Shown: positions 18,346-28,189 of the stretch, piece by piece | Numbering within the stretch: position 1 is the first letter of the stretch | How the letters are laid out: every line of letters begins with the position of its first letter | NCBI RefSeq assembly: GCF_003046625.1 | Contig: NZ_QAAD01000013.1 | Location: 1 to 64,000 of the forward strand | DNA: 64,000 nt | Direction of reading: 5' to 3' | Origin: Mangrovibacterium marinum | GTDB taxonomy: Bacteria; Bacteroidota; Bacteroidia; Bacteroidales; Prolixibacteraceae | Position numbers and translations under genes: made by a program | Notes under the pieces: generated by a model | Database searches by the model: none | What the model saw: only the letters and a program-made list of their open reading frames with translations | Told to the model about the DNA's origin: nothing

Positions 18346-18497
18346 CTCCGCCGAGCGCACCCCACACTGCTCTGTATGCCGAGCGGGGACCGATTTGACG
18401 CAATCCGCCAGGATGGGTTCAAATCAGGAGGAGAGTTAGCCGAGAGTGCAGAAGTTTTCGATGAACGTTCCTCCACGAACACTTCAGAGCCTATTAC

Positions 18498-18580
18498 TTT
18501 CGTTTCAACATTTTGCGCAAAGAGGATTCTTTGTCCTACCCGACGGGTTTTCATTTTTGTACTGACACAAAAACGAAACA
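18498..18580 (+). repeat. Dispersed repeat, copy B
   Basis: Partner of the copy at 331-412 (opposite strand). The aligned 70 bases 18511-18580 have no gaps and roughly 80 % identity. The similarity seems to reach a little upstream (ACTTTCGTTTCAACA against TTTTTCGCTTCTAC). Confidence 0.7.
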
Positions 18581-18679
18581 ATCGGCCCTTCATCCCAAAA
18601 AATCATGTAACTTATAGTGCATAAACGCAGATCTATTGCAATTTAGACGCATTCAAATAGGCTTTCCTCCAAAAAAGAA

Positions 18680-18687
18680 TAACTTTG
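18680..18687 (+). promoter_or_regulatory. -7 element before the 593-residue conserved protein
   Basis: TAACTTTG is an exact TAnnTTTG match, 84 bases before the chosen ATG at 18771. Confidence 0.5.
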
Positions 18688-18770
18688 CCCGCTGAACTAT
18701 GAAATGGGAATAGAAACTCAGGGGAATGCTTTATCGTAAAGTATTATCCTTGGGTCAGAACACGATACAA

Positions 18771-20552
18771 ATGAATATTAAGAAACATTCTTTTCATATC
18801 CCGGTCATGGGACTGGGATACACTGTTGACACACCGGTAAAAGTTGCCCACTTGGGCATTTCGTCGGTGATTTCAATTGTCGACGACTTCCTGATTGAAA
18901 AAATGAGGGAATTTTACAGTCACAAGTTTAACCTGCCGTTTAACGAAATTTCAACAAAAGCAGAAGACTTTCGCGCCAAACGCATCACCGCTTACCTGAA
19001 CATGGTTGACAAACTGGTTGGGGATAAGTTTGATGAGATGGTTGAAAATTTCCACCAGAAAAGCAGTGAACTCGAAAAATACTTCGAGCTTTTGCCCGAT
19101 ACCAAAAGCATCCGGGAAAAGTTTCATGCCATGATGGAAAATAAAAGCCTGGCCGACGTGAAAAGCTGGCTGCAAAAAAACCTGTCCAAAGGCGACATCG
19201 ATGTGAACATCATGACCAAACTGGACAAGGTAAACTACCAGGACGGCGAAGCACTCCCCTCGGAGTTCAACGATGCTCATGCTGCTTTGCGCGGATTTGC
19301 AAACAGCACCTTAAGCTCGTCGCTGGTACTCTCGGCCGGGATGAACCCGCGCTTATACAGTTATGTTGAAAATTTCGACGATTTTTACCCCAACGCTCAA
19401 GGTGAATTTAAGAAGAAAATCACCCTGAAGGTTAGCGATTACCGCTCGGCATTGATTCAAGGCCGTTTTCTGGCCAAAAAAGGAATCTGGGTGTCGGAAT
19501 ACCGAATCGAGTCGGGGCTGAACTGTGGCGGACACGCTTTTGCCACCCAAGGCTATTTGCTGGGCCCCATTTTGGACGAATTTAAAGCCAAACGCAACGA
19601 GCTGGCCGAAGCCGTCTTCGCGGTTTTCCAAAAAGGATTGGAAGATAAAGGAAAAGCAACACTCGAGGCTATCCCGGAGATGAAAATCACGGCGCAGGGC
19701 GGTGTTGGCACACACGAGGAACACGCCTTTCTGTTGGACGAGTACCAACTGGACAGCATTGGCTGGGGAAGCCCGTTTATGTTGGTTCCGGAGGCCTGCC
19801 AGGTCGATAAATACAGCCAGGAACTACTGCGCAAATCGGGCGAAGATGATTTTTACCTGAGCGATGCATCGCCACTGGGCGTTCACTTTAACAATGTACG
19901 GGGCAGCAGCCAGCAAAAAGCAATTGAGCACACCCTGGCCGAAGGAAAAGTCGGCTTTCCGTGTACCAAACGCTACCTGGTGTTTAACACCGAGTTTACC
20001 GATCAGCCCATCTGTACGGCCTCACGCCGCTATCAGAACCTGAAAATCGACCAGATTCAGGCCAGCGACCTATCGGCCGAATGCAAACAAATGCAGATTG
20101 ACAAACTGGCCGAAAAGGAATGTCTGTGCGAAGGCTTGACCAACTCGACCTACCTGGCCAACGAAATTGCGCCCGACAGTCCGCGCCGGGGCGTGAGTAT
20201 TTGTCCGGGCCCCAATCTGGCTTACTTCGATAAAATAAGCAGTTTGAAGGATATGGTCGGTCATATTTACGGCAAATGCAACCTGCTGGAAGGCGTTAAA
20301 CGGCCAAACCTATTCGTGAAAGAGCTCCGGATGTATGTCGATTATCTGGAAAACAAACTCGACGAATTGAAGCATACCCCCGACGAGAAGCAGGCTTCGT
20401 ATTATCGCTCGTTCCGCAAAAACATGCAGGACGGCATTGAATACTACCAGCAGCTTTTCACGAAGTACGACGCCAAAATTCAGGAAATGAAACAAGGCGC
20501 GGTTGCCGAGCTGGAAGCTATTAGTAAAAAAATTGCGGCTTTTTCAATTTAA
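18771..20552 (+). CDS. Conserved protein of unknown function, possible TIM-barrel enzyme
   Basis: About 593 residues, cytoplasmic. I start at 18771 (MNIKKHSFHIPVMGLGYT) because the hydrophobic first strand then stands at the N-terminus, as in TIM-barrel enzymes; the longer frame from 18726 is possible. Noteworthy blocks: GLGYTVDTPVKVAHLGISSVISIVDD-type opening (first 20 shown only in part), GLNCGGHAF, ITAQGGVGTHEEHAFLLD and GSPFMLVPEA, which recall flavin-dependent TIM barrels such as nitronate monooxygenase. The C-terminal third has cysteines (CTASRRYQ, CLCEGL, SICPGPNLAYF) and ends in a helical tail. I do not recognise the family, and the flavin idea is a weak inference. Followed by a strong terminator. 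Confidence 0.8.
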   Translation: MNIKKHSFHIPVMGLGYTVDTPVKVAHLGISSVISIVDDFLIEKMREFYSHKFNLPFNEISTKAEDFRAKRITAYLNMVDKLVGDKFDEMVENFHQKSSELEKYFELLPDTKSIREKFHAMMENKSLADVKSWLQKNLSKGDIDVNIMTKLDKVNYQDGEALPSEFNDAHAALRGFANSTLSSSLVLSAGMNPRLYSYVENFDDFYPNAQGEFKKKITLKVSDYRSALIQGRFLAKKGIWVSEYRIESGLNCGGHAFATQGYLLGPILDEFKAKRNELAEAVFAVFQKGLEDKGKATLEAIPEMKITAQGGVGTHEEHAFLLDEYQLDSIGWGSPFMLVPEACQVDKYSQELLRKSGEDDFYLSDASPLGVHFNNVRGSSQQKAIEHTLAEGKVGFPCTKRYLVFNTEFTDQPICTASRRYQNLKIDQIQASDLSAECKQMQIDKLAEKECLCEGLTNSTYLANEIAPDSPRRGVSICPGPNLAYFDKISSLKDMVGHIYGKCNLLEGVKRPNLFVKELRMYVDYLENKLDELKHTPDEKQASYYRSFRKNMQDGIEYYQQLFTKYDAKIQEMKQGAVAELEAISKKIAAFSI

Positions 20553-20570
20553 GCCCATTGAACGAAAATA

Positions 20571-20603
20571 GAAAGCAGGATGAACCAACATCCTGCTTTT
20601 TTG
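20571..20603 (+). terminator. Terminator after 18771-20552 gene
   Basis: AAAGCAGGATG pairs with CATCCTGCTTT around AACCAA, followed by a run of T residues. Confidence 0.9.
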
Positions 20604-21066
20604 TTGAAAGTCTTACTACCCAGAGGCGCTAAGCCGCAATGCCAGTAGCTGGTTTTGATTAGATGTGGATCGACAACCCGACAACAGGATATCAGTAGCA
20701 CCAAAGGCAACACGAATATTCTCCCGTCCCGTACGGGACGGAATTTCCCTCTGTCGTCGTTAAGCTACCCAAATTGCATCCCTCCGGGATTGCAGGAAGC
20801 TTTTCGTTTGATTCCGGCCCCGATAAAACCAGGCCAACCGGTTCCCGACTTTTTGGCATTGATCAGAACTCCTTCTTGCTGGTTAATACTTTTGGAGATG
20901 ACAACCCAACAACCACGACAACAGGACACCCCGGACAATCCGGATATCCCAAAATCCACGAGGTTCATTGATGTTGGTAATTCCAGGGAAGCACGGTTGT
21001 TTTTCTGAATGTTGATGAGAGCACAAAGGCCAGATCGCTACAAACCGGATGGATCTTTATTTTGGT
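20604..21066. other. Intergenic region with short palindromes
   Basis: No gene is supported on either strand. It contains an 18-bp perfect palindrome (20724-20741) and a second near-palindrome TGCATCCCTCCGGGATTGCA (20775-20794). Both have a TCCC-GGGA core, suggesting remnants of a small dispersed palindromic element. Confidence 0.5.
20724..20741. repeat. 18-bp perfect palindrome
   Basis: CCGTCCCGTACGGGACGG equals its own reverse complement. A similar core (TCCC..GGGA) recurs at 20775-20794 and in AGTCCTGAGGGACT near 28099. Confidence 0.6.
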
Positions 21067-22059
21067 CTAAAGCGATCCGCGCAGAATCAGCTTCGGAGCC
21101 AGCACTTCAAAAATCTTCTCTTTCGACACCACAAAGCGGGCGGCTTTGGCTCCCATCTCTGCAAAGTCGGCCGAGATCACGGTGATCCCCGCACCAACCA
21201 ATTCCTTCAACGGGGTATCGTTGTAGGCGATCAGGCCAAGGTCCGAGCCCGTTTTCACCCCTTGTGCCTTGCAACTTTTGAGCAGATACACCAAGTCTTC
21301 TTCCTTAATGGTGAGATAAGCCTGCCCGGGCTGAACCGTCCGTTTCGACAAATCGTCGATCAGCTGGTGCTTTAGCTTATGTTCCTTGCAGAATGCATCG
21401 AAAGCCTTTACAAACTCAACCGGATGCGGAGTGCTTGCCGGAAATACCAGGTTAAACTGCCGGTAACTTTGCAGCCGGTCCACAACTTGCTTTAAACAAG
21501 CAATCGGTCCGGCCTGAAAATCCTGCGTGATATAGGAAATATCATCCCCATCGGGTGTTCCCATATCCAGAATCAACAGCTTGTTGGGATCAATTTTACG
21601 CACTACTTTTTCAAGACGGCTATGCTTAATATTCATCACAACATACATGCTGTAGCGGCCCAGGCTGTTCTGCACCAACTGATCGAACACATCGGGATTG
21701 TAATGGTGAAACAGCAAGTCGACGGCATAATTATCGGGCAAATTCGAGCGAAAACTGGTGTATAATTGCTCCTTAAAAGCACTGAAATCGTCCAGTAACA
21801 TCATCACCCTAAAGGATACCGAATTCACAAAATAGCCTTTGGTTGGCGTCGACGAGATGATGCTGCGTTGTTTCAGAATGCTGTACGCTTTAAACACCGT
21901 ATCGCGCGACACACCGCCCGACTTGCTCAGCTGATTCACCGACGGCATCAGCTCCCCCTCCTTCAGCACGCCGTTACTGATGGCCTCGGTAATGGCGTGC
22001 AACAACTGCTGAATTTTGGTTTGCGGCACCCCTTCGTCGTATTTAAATTGAAAGCCCAT
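21067..22059 (-). CDS. GntR-family regulator of fucose use, sugar-binding type
   Basis: A 330-residue transcription factor. Residues about 10-75 form a GntR winged helix (ITEAISNGVLKEGELMPSVNQL, GGVSRDTVFKAYSILK). The rest resembles a LacI/periplasmic-binding sensor domain (LILDMGTPDGDD; LGLIAYNDTPLKELVGAGI). This two-domain form is the one Bacteroidota use to control L-fucose operons. It lies last in the fucose gene set, same strand, 238 bases after fucP. It probably senses fucose and represses or activates the operon; ligand is inferred from context. Confidence 0.87.
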   Translation of the reverse strand: MGFQFKYDEGVPQTKIQQLLHAITEAISNGVLKEGELMPSVNQLSKSGGVSRDTVFKAYSILKQRSIISSTPTKGYFVNSVSFRVMMLLDDFSAFKEQLYTSFRSNLPDNYAVDLLFHHYNPDVFDQLVQNSLGRYSMYVVMNIKHSRLEKVVRKIDPNKLLILDMGTPDGDDISYITQDFQAGPIACLKQVVDRLQSYRQFNLVFPASTPHPVEFVKAFDAFCKEHKLKHQLIDDLSKRTVQPGQAYLTIKEEDLVYLLKSCKAQGVKTGSDLGLIAYNDTPLKELVGAGITVISADFAEMGAKAARFVVSKEKIFEVLAPKLILRGSL

Positions 22060-22297
22060 ATTTCCATTTATAGTAAAAAAAGCCTGAACCGCAGATGCAA
22101 CTCAGGCCAAAAATCCATCAACTTATCTGAATATAGCCGGCAACCAAAACATCCGGAAACGGATCGCCTTAGCTATTTTCGGAAGGCTGCACAGCGCGTC
22201 CTCCCGCCTATTCAGGGCAAAAATACGATTTTCTGCAGAGAACAAAACCGCTTTACCACGCAGGACGCTGGTTTCGGTATTTAGATCTGCTCCGTTT

Positions 22298-23608
22298 TCA
22301 GTCCGCATAATAATGAATGGTAAAGGTGCGATACCCGTAAATGCCAATCACCACAAAACAGATCAGCGGAATCAGGAAGGATACATTTACTGCGGGTAAG
22401 CTCAGGATCGTTTCCCGATCGATAATATAAGCCTGAATTTTGGGCAGGAATGTTCCGCCAACGATCGACATGATCAGGCCGGCAGCTCCGAACTTGGCAT
22501 CCTCGCCCATCCCGCGCAGAGCAATGCCGTAAATTGTTGGAAACATCAGCGACATACAGGCCGATATCCCTACCAGGCAGTACAAGCCGCGGATATCATG
22601 CAGGAAGATCGCGCCCAGCGACAAGGCAATTGCACCAACCGATAAAATCATCAGCAGACGTCCCGGGCGGATATACTTCAACAAAAACGTACAAATAAAG
22701 CGGAAAACCAGGAAACAAGCCATGGCCACAATATTATAAGCCTGTGCTTTTTGAGCAGCATCGCCGGCAGTCATTCCAAATTGCTCCATAAAAATACGCT
22801 GTCCGTATTGCACGATAAACGTCCAACACATAATTTGAGCACCGACATAGAAAAGCTGCGCCACAACCCCTTCGTAATAGCGGGGAACCCGAAGCAAGTT
22901 CTTCAATGCTTCCCAGAGGTTTAAGTCGTGCGACGACTCTTCGTTCCGGGGCATTTTAGTCAACAGGATAATTAGAAACACCGCAATAATCACCCCGCCA
23001 ATTGCCACATAAGGGGAACTCAAAATGTCCAGATCGTGACTTTTTACCGTCTCAAACTGCTCAGGGCTGAGCAATGCCCGTTCTTCGGCTCCCCGCGGAT
23101 CGAGACGTGCCTGAATGAAAGTTTTGGCCACAAACATTCCGGTTAGCGAGCCCATCGGGTTAAAGGCCTGCGCCAGGTTCAATCGCCGTGTTGCTGTTTT
23201 ATCGGCTCCCATAAACAAAATGTAGGGATTGGCGCTGGTTTCCAGAAACGACAAACCGCAGGTCATCACAAAATAGGCAATCAAAAAAGGATAATACTGC
23301 CCAATAGCATTGGCCGGAATAAACAAAAGGGCACCGGTAGCATAAAGCCCCAAGCCCATCAGGATACCCGATTTATACGAATATTTCCGAATGTAAAAGG
23401 CGGCAGGAAACGCCATGGCTCCATAGCCCCCGTAAAACACCACCTGTACCCAGGTTCCGCCTCCTACCCCCATATTAAAGATGCGGGAGAAGGCTTCGAC
23501 CATCGGGTTGGTAATATCATTGGCAAAGCCCCAAAGGGCAAAGCAACTGGTTATAAGTACAAACGGAAGGATATATTCCGCTTGTACTATTTTTTCTTTG
23601 GTTCTCAC
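22298..23608 (-). CDS. fucP: L-fucose:H+ symporter (MFS permease)
   Basis: A 436-residue major-facilitator transporter of the FucP family with about 12 membrane segments. The opening (LPFVLITSCFALWGFANDITNPMV) and the loop GLSFLETSANPYILFMG with AQAFNPMGSL are hallmarks of fucose/glucose/galactose permeases; the Asp and Glu of these segments serve proton coupling and sugar binding in E. coli FucP. Downstream of fucI and a mutarotase-like gene, 34 bases after the latter, so co-transcribed. Imports L-fucose through the inner membrane. Confidence 0.92.
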   Translation of the reverse strand: MRTKEKIVQAEYILPFVLITSCFALWGFANDITNPMVEAFSRIFNMGVGGGTWVQVVFYGGYGAMAFPAAFYIRKYSYKSGILMGLGLYATGALLFIPANAIGQYYPFLIAYFVMTCGLSFLETSANPYILFMGADKTATRRLNLAQAFNPMGSLTGMFVAKTFIQARLDPRGAEERALLSPEQFETVKSHDLDILSSPYVAIGGVIIAVFLIILLTKMPRNEESSHDLNLWEALKNLLRVPRYYEGVVAQLFYVGAQIMCWTFIVQYGQRIFMEQFGMTAGDAAQKAQAYNIVAMACFLVFRFICTFLLKYIRPGRLLMILSVGAIALSLGAIFLHDIRGLYCLVGISACMSLMFPTIYGIALRGMGEDAKFGAAGLIMSIVGGTFLPKIQAYIIDRETILSLPAVNVSFLIPLICFVVIGIYGYRTFTIHYYAD

Positions 23609-23642
23609 GTTAGGTTTGTTTTAGTTGTTATTGGTTTAGTGA

Positions 23643-24785
23643 TCAATCAAAAGCATCTTTTAAATCATAAACTGAAACGCCAAGAATCTTCGTTGCAATT
23701 TCGTTCAAATCATCTTCACTTCCTTCAAAGTGATAAGTGCGCTGAATGTGAATATGACTTTGGCCCGGCTTAAGCTGAAGGGCCTCGGAGGATGACTCAA
23801 GCTCGTAAAAAGGTCCAAGCTGCTGGCCATTTTCCAGGGGACCATCGTTGTAGGCATTGATCAGATCTCCGCCAAACGGTTTTTCCTGCTCTTCGCCCCA
23901 GGCTGAATTTACATAGTCGGTGGCCTGCGGGTTAATGGTTGTTTCGAGAATGGTCAGACGATGATTTATCCAATCGTAGCTTCCCAGGTAGCGTTTGGCT
24001 ATGGAAGGTGGAATACCCAGTTTACTGCGAAAACGCCCGTCAGCCTTAAACAGCAGATAGCCATCGCGAACTTTCAGCCGATCGGCCGGAATTTCGCCAA
24101 AATAATCTGTTTTAAGGGCTGCGTCGGCCTCTCCATCTTTAAACGGCACAATAGCCACCACGTCGGGCGACGGATTGTACATCGACAACATCCAGATGGA
24201 AGGCAAGCCGGTTGCTTTTTCCCAGGCTGTTTGGCCCGCATTCTGCACCTGATTGAGCGACTCGTAGGCCACAGTCCGCACCGACGGCCCGATTTTACAG
24301 TTTAAGACAAAGTCAATTTCATCGGGTAAAATAATGCCCACCCGGCGCGTCACGGCCAGTTCAAATTCCGTTTCGGCATAATTTTTCAGCTTAAACGCTT
24401 TATACAAAGTCACCATCTCGGGCATCACTTCCTGAACTTCCCAGGCCATCGTATCCAGTGCTTGCGGCACCCGCCAGTTAGCCATGGTTTGAGCCTTTTC
24501 CTTGTCGAAAAAGAATGCAAACGGCCCACCCTCGGGACCAAGCCAAAAGCGTTCTTCGCCACCGAAAGCATTAAACTGTTCCGAGCGTTCTTCTGATGCA
24601 AATAGCTCATGGTTAACCCATCCAAACGAGTAGCCGCTTTCTCCGGTAGCAGTGCTGGTCATTACACGTCCCTGCAAGTCAGGAGCAACCAACACGCGCG
24701 ATGATTCCCCGACGAGTTCAACAACTGTTTGATGTTTTTGGATCCACTCCAAATCGTAACCGTATTGTCCTTTTTGATATGTCAT
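23643..24785 (-). CDS. Mutarotase-fold protein (DUF6786-like) of fucose operon
   Basis: A 380-residue soluble protein with no signal peptide. Its beta-rich sequence (SSRVLVAPDLQGRVMTSTA, GGEERFWLGPEGG, FNAFGGEERF) resembles uncharacterised proteins with an aldose-epimerase/galactose-mutarotase fold that often sit in sugar operons. Placed between fucI and fucP in one operon, it could interconvert anomers of fucose or a related sugar before isomerisation. The family number is from memory and the activity is inference. Confidence 0.7.
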   Translation of the reverse strand: MTYQKGQYGYDLEWIQKHQTVVELVGESSRVLVAPDLQGRVMTSTATGESGYSFGWVNHELFASEERSEQFNAFGGEERFWLGPEGGPFAFFFDKEKAQTMANWRVPQALDTMAWEVQEVMPEMVTLYKAFKLKNYAETEFELAVTRRVGIILPDEIDFVLNCKIGPSVRTVAYESLNQVQNAGQTAWEKATGLPSIWMLSMYNPSPDVVAIVPFKDGEADAALKTDYFGEIPADRLKVRDGYLLFKADGRFRSKLGIPPSIAKRYLGSYDWINHRLTILETTINPQATDYVNSAWGEEQEKPFGGDLINAYNDGPLENGQQLGPFYELESSSEALQLKPGQSHIHIQRTYHFEGSEDDLNEIATKILGVSVYDLKDAFD

Positions 24786-24875
24786 GAAGTAATTTTAATA
24801 TAGGAATAATGGAAGCCTGCGGCCTGTTGGCCACAAGCTTCAAAACTCGGCTAAAGATAAAACTCCTTCTTCGAA

Positions 24876-26657
24876 TCAGGCAAAAAGAGGCCCGTAAGTT
24901 TGACAAGCCTTATAGTCGGCTGCTTCCGGATCCATGCCGAAAGAAGCCCAGGCACTGGGTCGGAAAATGGCTGCGTCGGCCACATTGTGCATACAAACCG
25001 GAATCCTTAAAATAGAAGCCAGCGTGATCAGATCGGCTCCAATATGTCCATACGAAATGGCCCCATGATTGGCTCCCCAATTGGCCATCACGCTGTAAAC
25101 ATCTTCGAAAGCTCCCTGCCCGGTTAAACGCGGAACAAACCAGGTTGTCGGCCAGGTGGGGTTTGTGCGTTCATCCAGTACCTGATGCACATCGTCGGGA
25201 AGCTCAACAGTCCAACCTTCAGCAATTTGAAGAACGGGACCCAGCCCTTTAACCCAGTTTACCCGCGACATGGTAACCGGCATTTCGCCTGCTGTTTTAA
25301 ACAGCGAGGAGAAGCCACCACCCCGGAAATAGCCTAAATCGGCGGGGCTCCAAAGGGTATTTTCAAGGCAGGAAGCCGCATCTTCTTCGGTAATATCCCA
25401 ATAGGGTTTCATCAGCGGATTACCTGCTGAGTCTTTCTGACGCGCTGTGGCATCCAGGGTCGTCGATCCGGAGTTGATCAGGTGAATGATCCCATCTTTG
25501 GCCAAGCCAGTCAGCGCTTTCCCGGTGACCCGTTTTACCGACTCGGGGCTCCAGTAGGTCCGAACATCCGAGAAAATCTGGGCCGTGTTTGTCAGCAAGT
25601 GGCCAAATAGCATGGGTACGGCATTCAGGCTGTCATTTTCGGTTGCAAAAACAAAAGCCTCCCGAATGCCATTCCAGTCAAACGACGAATTCAACATCGC
25701 CTCGGTAAAGTCCGCATTCGGATAGTAATCGGTCCATTGCCGCTGGCCTTGAAAACCTCCGCTGATGGCATTATGCCCCTTGGCTTCCTCGCCATAGCCC
25801 ATCTCTGCCAACTTGGGATTTCCAACCATCAGGTCGCGGCAAATGAGCGTCATTTTCACAACGGTCTCCCACTCCCAGTCTTTACGTTGCCGGTTACGTT
25901 GAGCAGCCGGGTCGTTCCGGTCTTCACCTTCGGCACAGTTTTCTTTCACCCAAGCCAGAGCCTTTTCAAATTCGTCTTTATCGAAAATACCGTGATCGAT
26001 CCGTCGTTTAACTTCAATCGATTCCACAAATTCGGTCCGCATGCCCAGGTAGTCCTGGAAAAAATCGGGATTGACCATTGAACCGGCAATTCCCATGGAT
26101 GTGTAGCCAATTGACAGGTACGATTTTCCTTTCATCTGCGCCACCGCCAAGGCAGCACGGGTAAAACGAAGAATTTTTTGTTTCACATCATCGGGAATTG
26201 TTTCGTCGCCGGCATCCTGAACGTGGCGTCCGTAAATGCCAAAAGCAGGCATTCCTTTTTGAGTATAACCAGCCAGGGCTGCTGCCAAATAAACCGCTCC
26301 GGGGCGCTCGGTACCATTGAATCCCCAAACCGCTTTCGGAATGGTCGGGTCAGCATCCATAACCTCGGTGCCGTAACACCAGCACGGAGTTACCGTTAGC
26401 GACACCGCAACCCCTTCCCGATTAAACTTGTCGGCACAGGCTGCGGCATCGGCCACACCGCCAATCGTGGTGTCGGCGATTACACATGCTACTTTTTCGC
26501 CGGATGGAAAGCGTAAATTCTCCGATATTAAAGCCGCGGCGGCTCTGGCCATATTCATGGTTTGCTCTTCGAGCGACTCGCGGACTCCGAGTTCTCGCCC
26601 ATCGATAACCGGTCGGATACCCACCTTGGGCAGACGGCCTATTAAGCGTTTTGTCAT
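24876..26657 (-). CDS. fucI: L-fucose isomerase
   Basis: Converts L-fucose to L-fuculose (also D-arabinose to D-ribulose), 593 residues, manganese-dependent, cytoplasmic. The N-terminus ([20 protein letters not shown]) and the blocks [28 protein letters not shown] and [11 protein letters not shown] are diagnostic; the catalytic Glu/Asp pair region ([17 protein letters not shown] and [19 protein letters not shown]) is intact. First gene of the operon. No fuculokinase or fuculose-phosphate aldolase gene lies in the window, so the pathway must be completed elsewhere. Close to full family length (about 590). Confidence 0.96.
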   Translation of the reverse strand: MTKRLIGRLPKVGIRPVIDGRELGVRESLEEQTMNMARAAAALISENLRFPSGEKVACVIADTTIGGVADAAACADKFNREGVAVSLTVTPCWCYGTEVMDADPTIPKAVWGFNGTERPGAVYLAAALAGYTQKGMPAFGIYGRHVQDAGDETIPDDVKQKILRFTRAALAVAQMKGKSYLSIGYTSMGIAGSMVNPDFFQDYLGMRTEFVESIEVKRRIDHGIFDKDEFEKALAWVKENCAEGEDRNDPAAQRNRQRKDWEWETVVKMTLICRDLMVGNPKLAEMGYGEEAKGHNAISGGFQGQRQWTDYYPNADFTEAMLNSSFDWNGIREAFVFATENDSLNAVPMLFGHLLTNTAQIFSDVRTYWSPESVKRVTGKALTGLAKDGIIHLINSGSTTLDATARQKDSAGNPLMKPYWDITEEDAASCLENTLWSPADLGYFRGGGFSSLFKTAGEMPVTMSRVNWVKGLGPVLQIAEGWTVELPDDVHQVLDERTNPTWPTTWFVPRLTGQGAFEDVYSVMANWGANHGAISYGHIGADLITLASILRIPVCMHNVADAAIFRPSAWASFGMDPEAADYKACQTYGPLFA

Positions 26658-26872
26658 CTTGATTTGATTTTATTGGTTTGTTATATTGTGCTGTACTGTG
26701 CTGCAATTTAATTCATTTTCTTTTAGCCTGTTTTCTGCTAATAAACATTTTTTATCCTTAGATTTGCGACCATCCCTAAACTTCAAAACGTCATCATTAA
26801 GACTGAAAAATGACAATAAGACTGAAATTTTTATTATAAAAAATAAAAATCAACTAAATAAAGCTCTTTTTA
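26658..26872. promoter_or_regulatory. Divergent promoter region fucI / symporter
   Basis: This 215-bp AT-rich region separates the divergent fucI operon and the symporter gene. Just upstream of fucI (about 26688-26706) lies the direct repeat TGTGCTG-TAC-TGTGCTG with a 10-bp period, a candidate operator for the GntR regulator. That role is speculative. Confidence 0.4.
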
Positions 26873-28096
26873 ATGTTCTTAGTAAAATTGAAATTACACT
26901 GGCAAATCCTGATTGCCTTGGTTCTTGCAGTTGTCATCGGTTATTACGGCGGCGAAAATGTGAAGTATGTCGCCTGGATGGGCGATATTTTTCTGCGACT
27001 GCTAAAAATGATCATCATTCCACTCATTTTCAGCTCTATTGTTAGCGGTGTCACCAGTATGGGCGGTAGTAAAAACCTGGGGCGTTTAGGGATTAAAACC
27101 CTTGGTTATTATTTAACAACATCGCTGCTGGCCATTGTTACCGGTCTGTTTTTGGTCAACCTCATTCAACCCGGGAAAGGTGCCGAGCTGGGGCTGCAAC
27201 AAAGTGCAACTGCATTTGAGCAACAAGATCCCTCGCAGCTATCGAACATTTTTATGCGCATGATTCCGGAGAATATCTTTCAATCCTTGTTTAAGGGCGA
27301 TATCCTGTCAATTATATTCTTTGCGGTCATGTTCGGTTTTTTCATCAATGCGGCCAAAACCAAATACCAACAAAGCCTGGTTACTTTTTTCGACAGCATT
27401 TTCGAGGTAATGATGAAAATGACCTTGTTCATTATCCGATTTACGCCGCTTGGTATTCTGGGAATTGTTGCCATTGAAGTTTCGAAAAATGCAGATCAGC
27501 TCACTGATATTGCCGGAAGTATGGCCATTTATATGCTAACGGTTGTATTGGCCTTATCCATTCATGCCTTTATAACCCTGCCTGTGCTGATGAAGTTCAT
27601 CGGCAAGGCCAAACCATACAAACATTTAAAAAATATGGTATCGCCCCTGTTAACGGCGTTTTCAACCTCATCGTCGAGTGCGACCTTGCCACTAACCATC
27701 GAGGCCGTTGAAAACGACAGTGGTGTTTCCAACAAAATCACAAGCTTCACCTTGCCCCTGGGAGCCACCATCAATATGGACGGAACAGCGCTGTACGAAT
27801 GTGTGGCAGCCATGTTTATAGCCCAGGTCTATGGCATCGACCTGAGTTTCTCGCAGCAGGTTGTGGTTGTGGTAACTGCTTTGCTGGCATCGATCGGTGC
27901 AGCAGGGATCCCCATGGCCGGCCTGGTGATGATTACCATTATTTTATCTGCCGTGCACCTGCCGCTTGAAGGAGTGGGCCTGATTTTGGCCGTAGATCGT
28001 ATCCTGGATATGTACCGCACGTCGATCAATGTGTGGAGCGATAGCTGCGGCGCTGTAATTATTGCCAAGAGTGAAGGCGAAAAAACCAACATTTAA
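26873..28096 (+). CDS. Dicarboxylate/amino acid:cation symporter
   Basis: A 407-residue transporter of the DAACS (SLC1/GltPh) family with about eight membrane segments and two re-entrant hairpins. Signatures: AFSTSSSSATLPLTIEA (HP1 serine-rich loop), LGATINMDGTALYECVAA (TM7 NMDGT motif) and ASIGAAGIPMAGLVM (HP2); the DRILDMYRTSINVWSD segment contains the substrate-binding Asp and Arg positions of TM8. Substrates are likely C4-dicarboxylates or acidic/neutral amino acids with Na+ or H+. Divergent from the fucose operon; ends at a bidirectional terminator. Confidence 0.92.
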   Translation: MFLVKLKLHWQILIALVLAVVIGYYGGENVKYVAWMGDIFLRLLKMIIIPLIFSSIVSGVTSMGGSKNLGRLGIKTLGYYLTTSLLAIVTGLFLVNLIQPGKGAELGLQQSATAFEQQDPSQLSNIFMRMIPENIFQSLFKGDILSIIFFAVMFGFFINAAKTKYQQSLVTFFDSIFEVMMKMTLFIIRFTPLGILGIVAIEVSKNADQLTDIAGSMAIYMLTVVLALSIHAFITLPVLMKFIGKAKPYKHLKNMVSPLLTAFSTSSSSATLPLTIEAVENDSGVSNKITSFTLPLGATINMDGTALYECVAAMFIAQVYGIDLSFSQQVVVVVTALLASIGAAGIPMAGLVMITIILSAVHLPLEGVGLILAVDRILDMYRTSINVWSDSCGAVIIAKSEGEKTNI

Positions 28097-28097
28097 G

Positions 28098-28113
28098 CAG
28101 TCCTGAGGGACTG
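28098..28113. repeat. Small TCC-GGGA palindrome
   Basis: AGTCCTGAGGGACT lies just after the symporter stop. Its arms resemble those of the palindromes at 20724-20741 and 20775-20794. Confidence 0.3.
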
Positions 28114-28120
28114 GCGGAAA

Positions 28121-28167
28121 CAAAAATTCCCGAATTGCTGCTGAAAGCGATTCGGGAATTTTTGTTT
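28121..28167. terminator. Bidirectional terminator
   Basis: CAAAAATTCCCGAAT and ATTCGGGAATTTTTG form a long stem, with T runs on both strands. It serves the convergent symporter (plus) and DUF134 gene (minus). Confidence 0.85.
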
Positions 28168-28189
28168 TTATTTTAAATCTGCACCAGTC

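Larger units (their letters stand above)
18105..18770. other. Gene-free region with tandem array and dispersed repeat
   Basis: No conserved gene is supported. The region holds a seven-copy 21-bp tandem array (18200-18345), dispersed repeat copy B (18498-18580) and a promoter for the next gene (18680-18687). An open frame over the array (18130-18360, minus) is made of the repeat itself. Confidence 0.6.

Noticed and set aside
18130-18360. Minus-strand protein made of heptapeptide repeats
   Set aside because: The frame is a by-product of the 21-bp period; outside the array it shows no protein-like features. Listed as a finding about the array instead.
24718-24906. Open frame over the fucI/mutarotase junction (minus)
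   Set aside because: It overlaps both genes in another frame and has no independent support.
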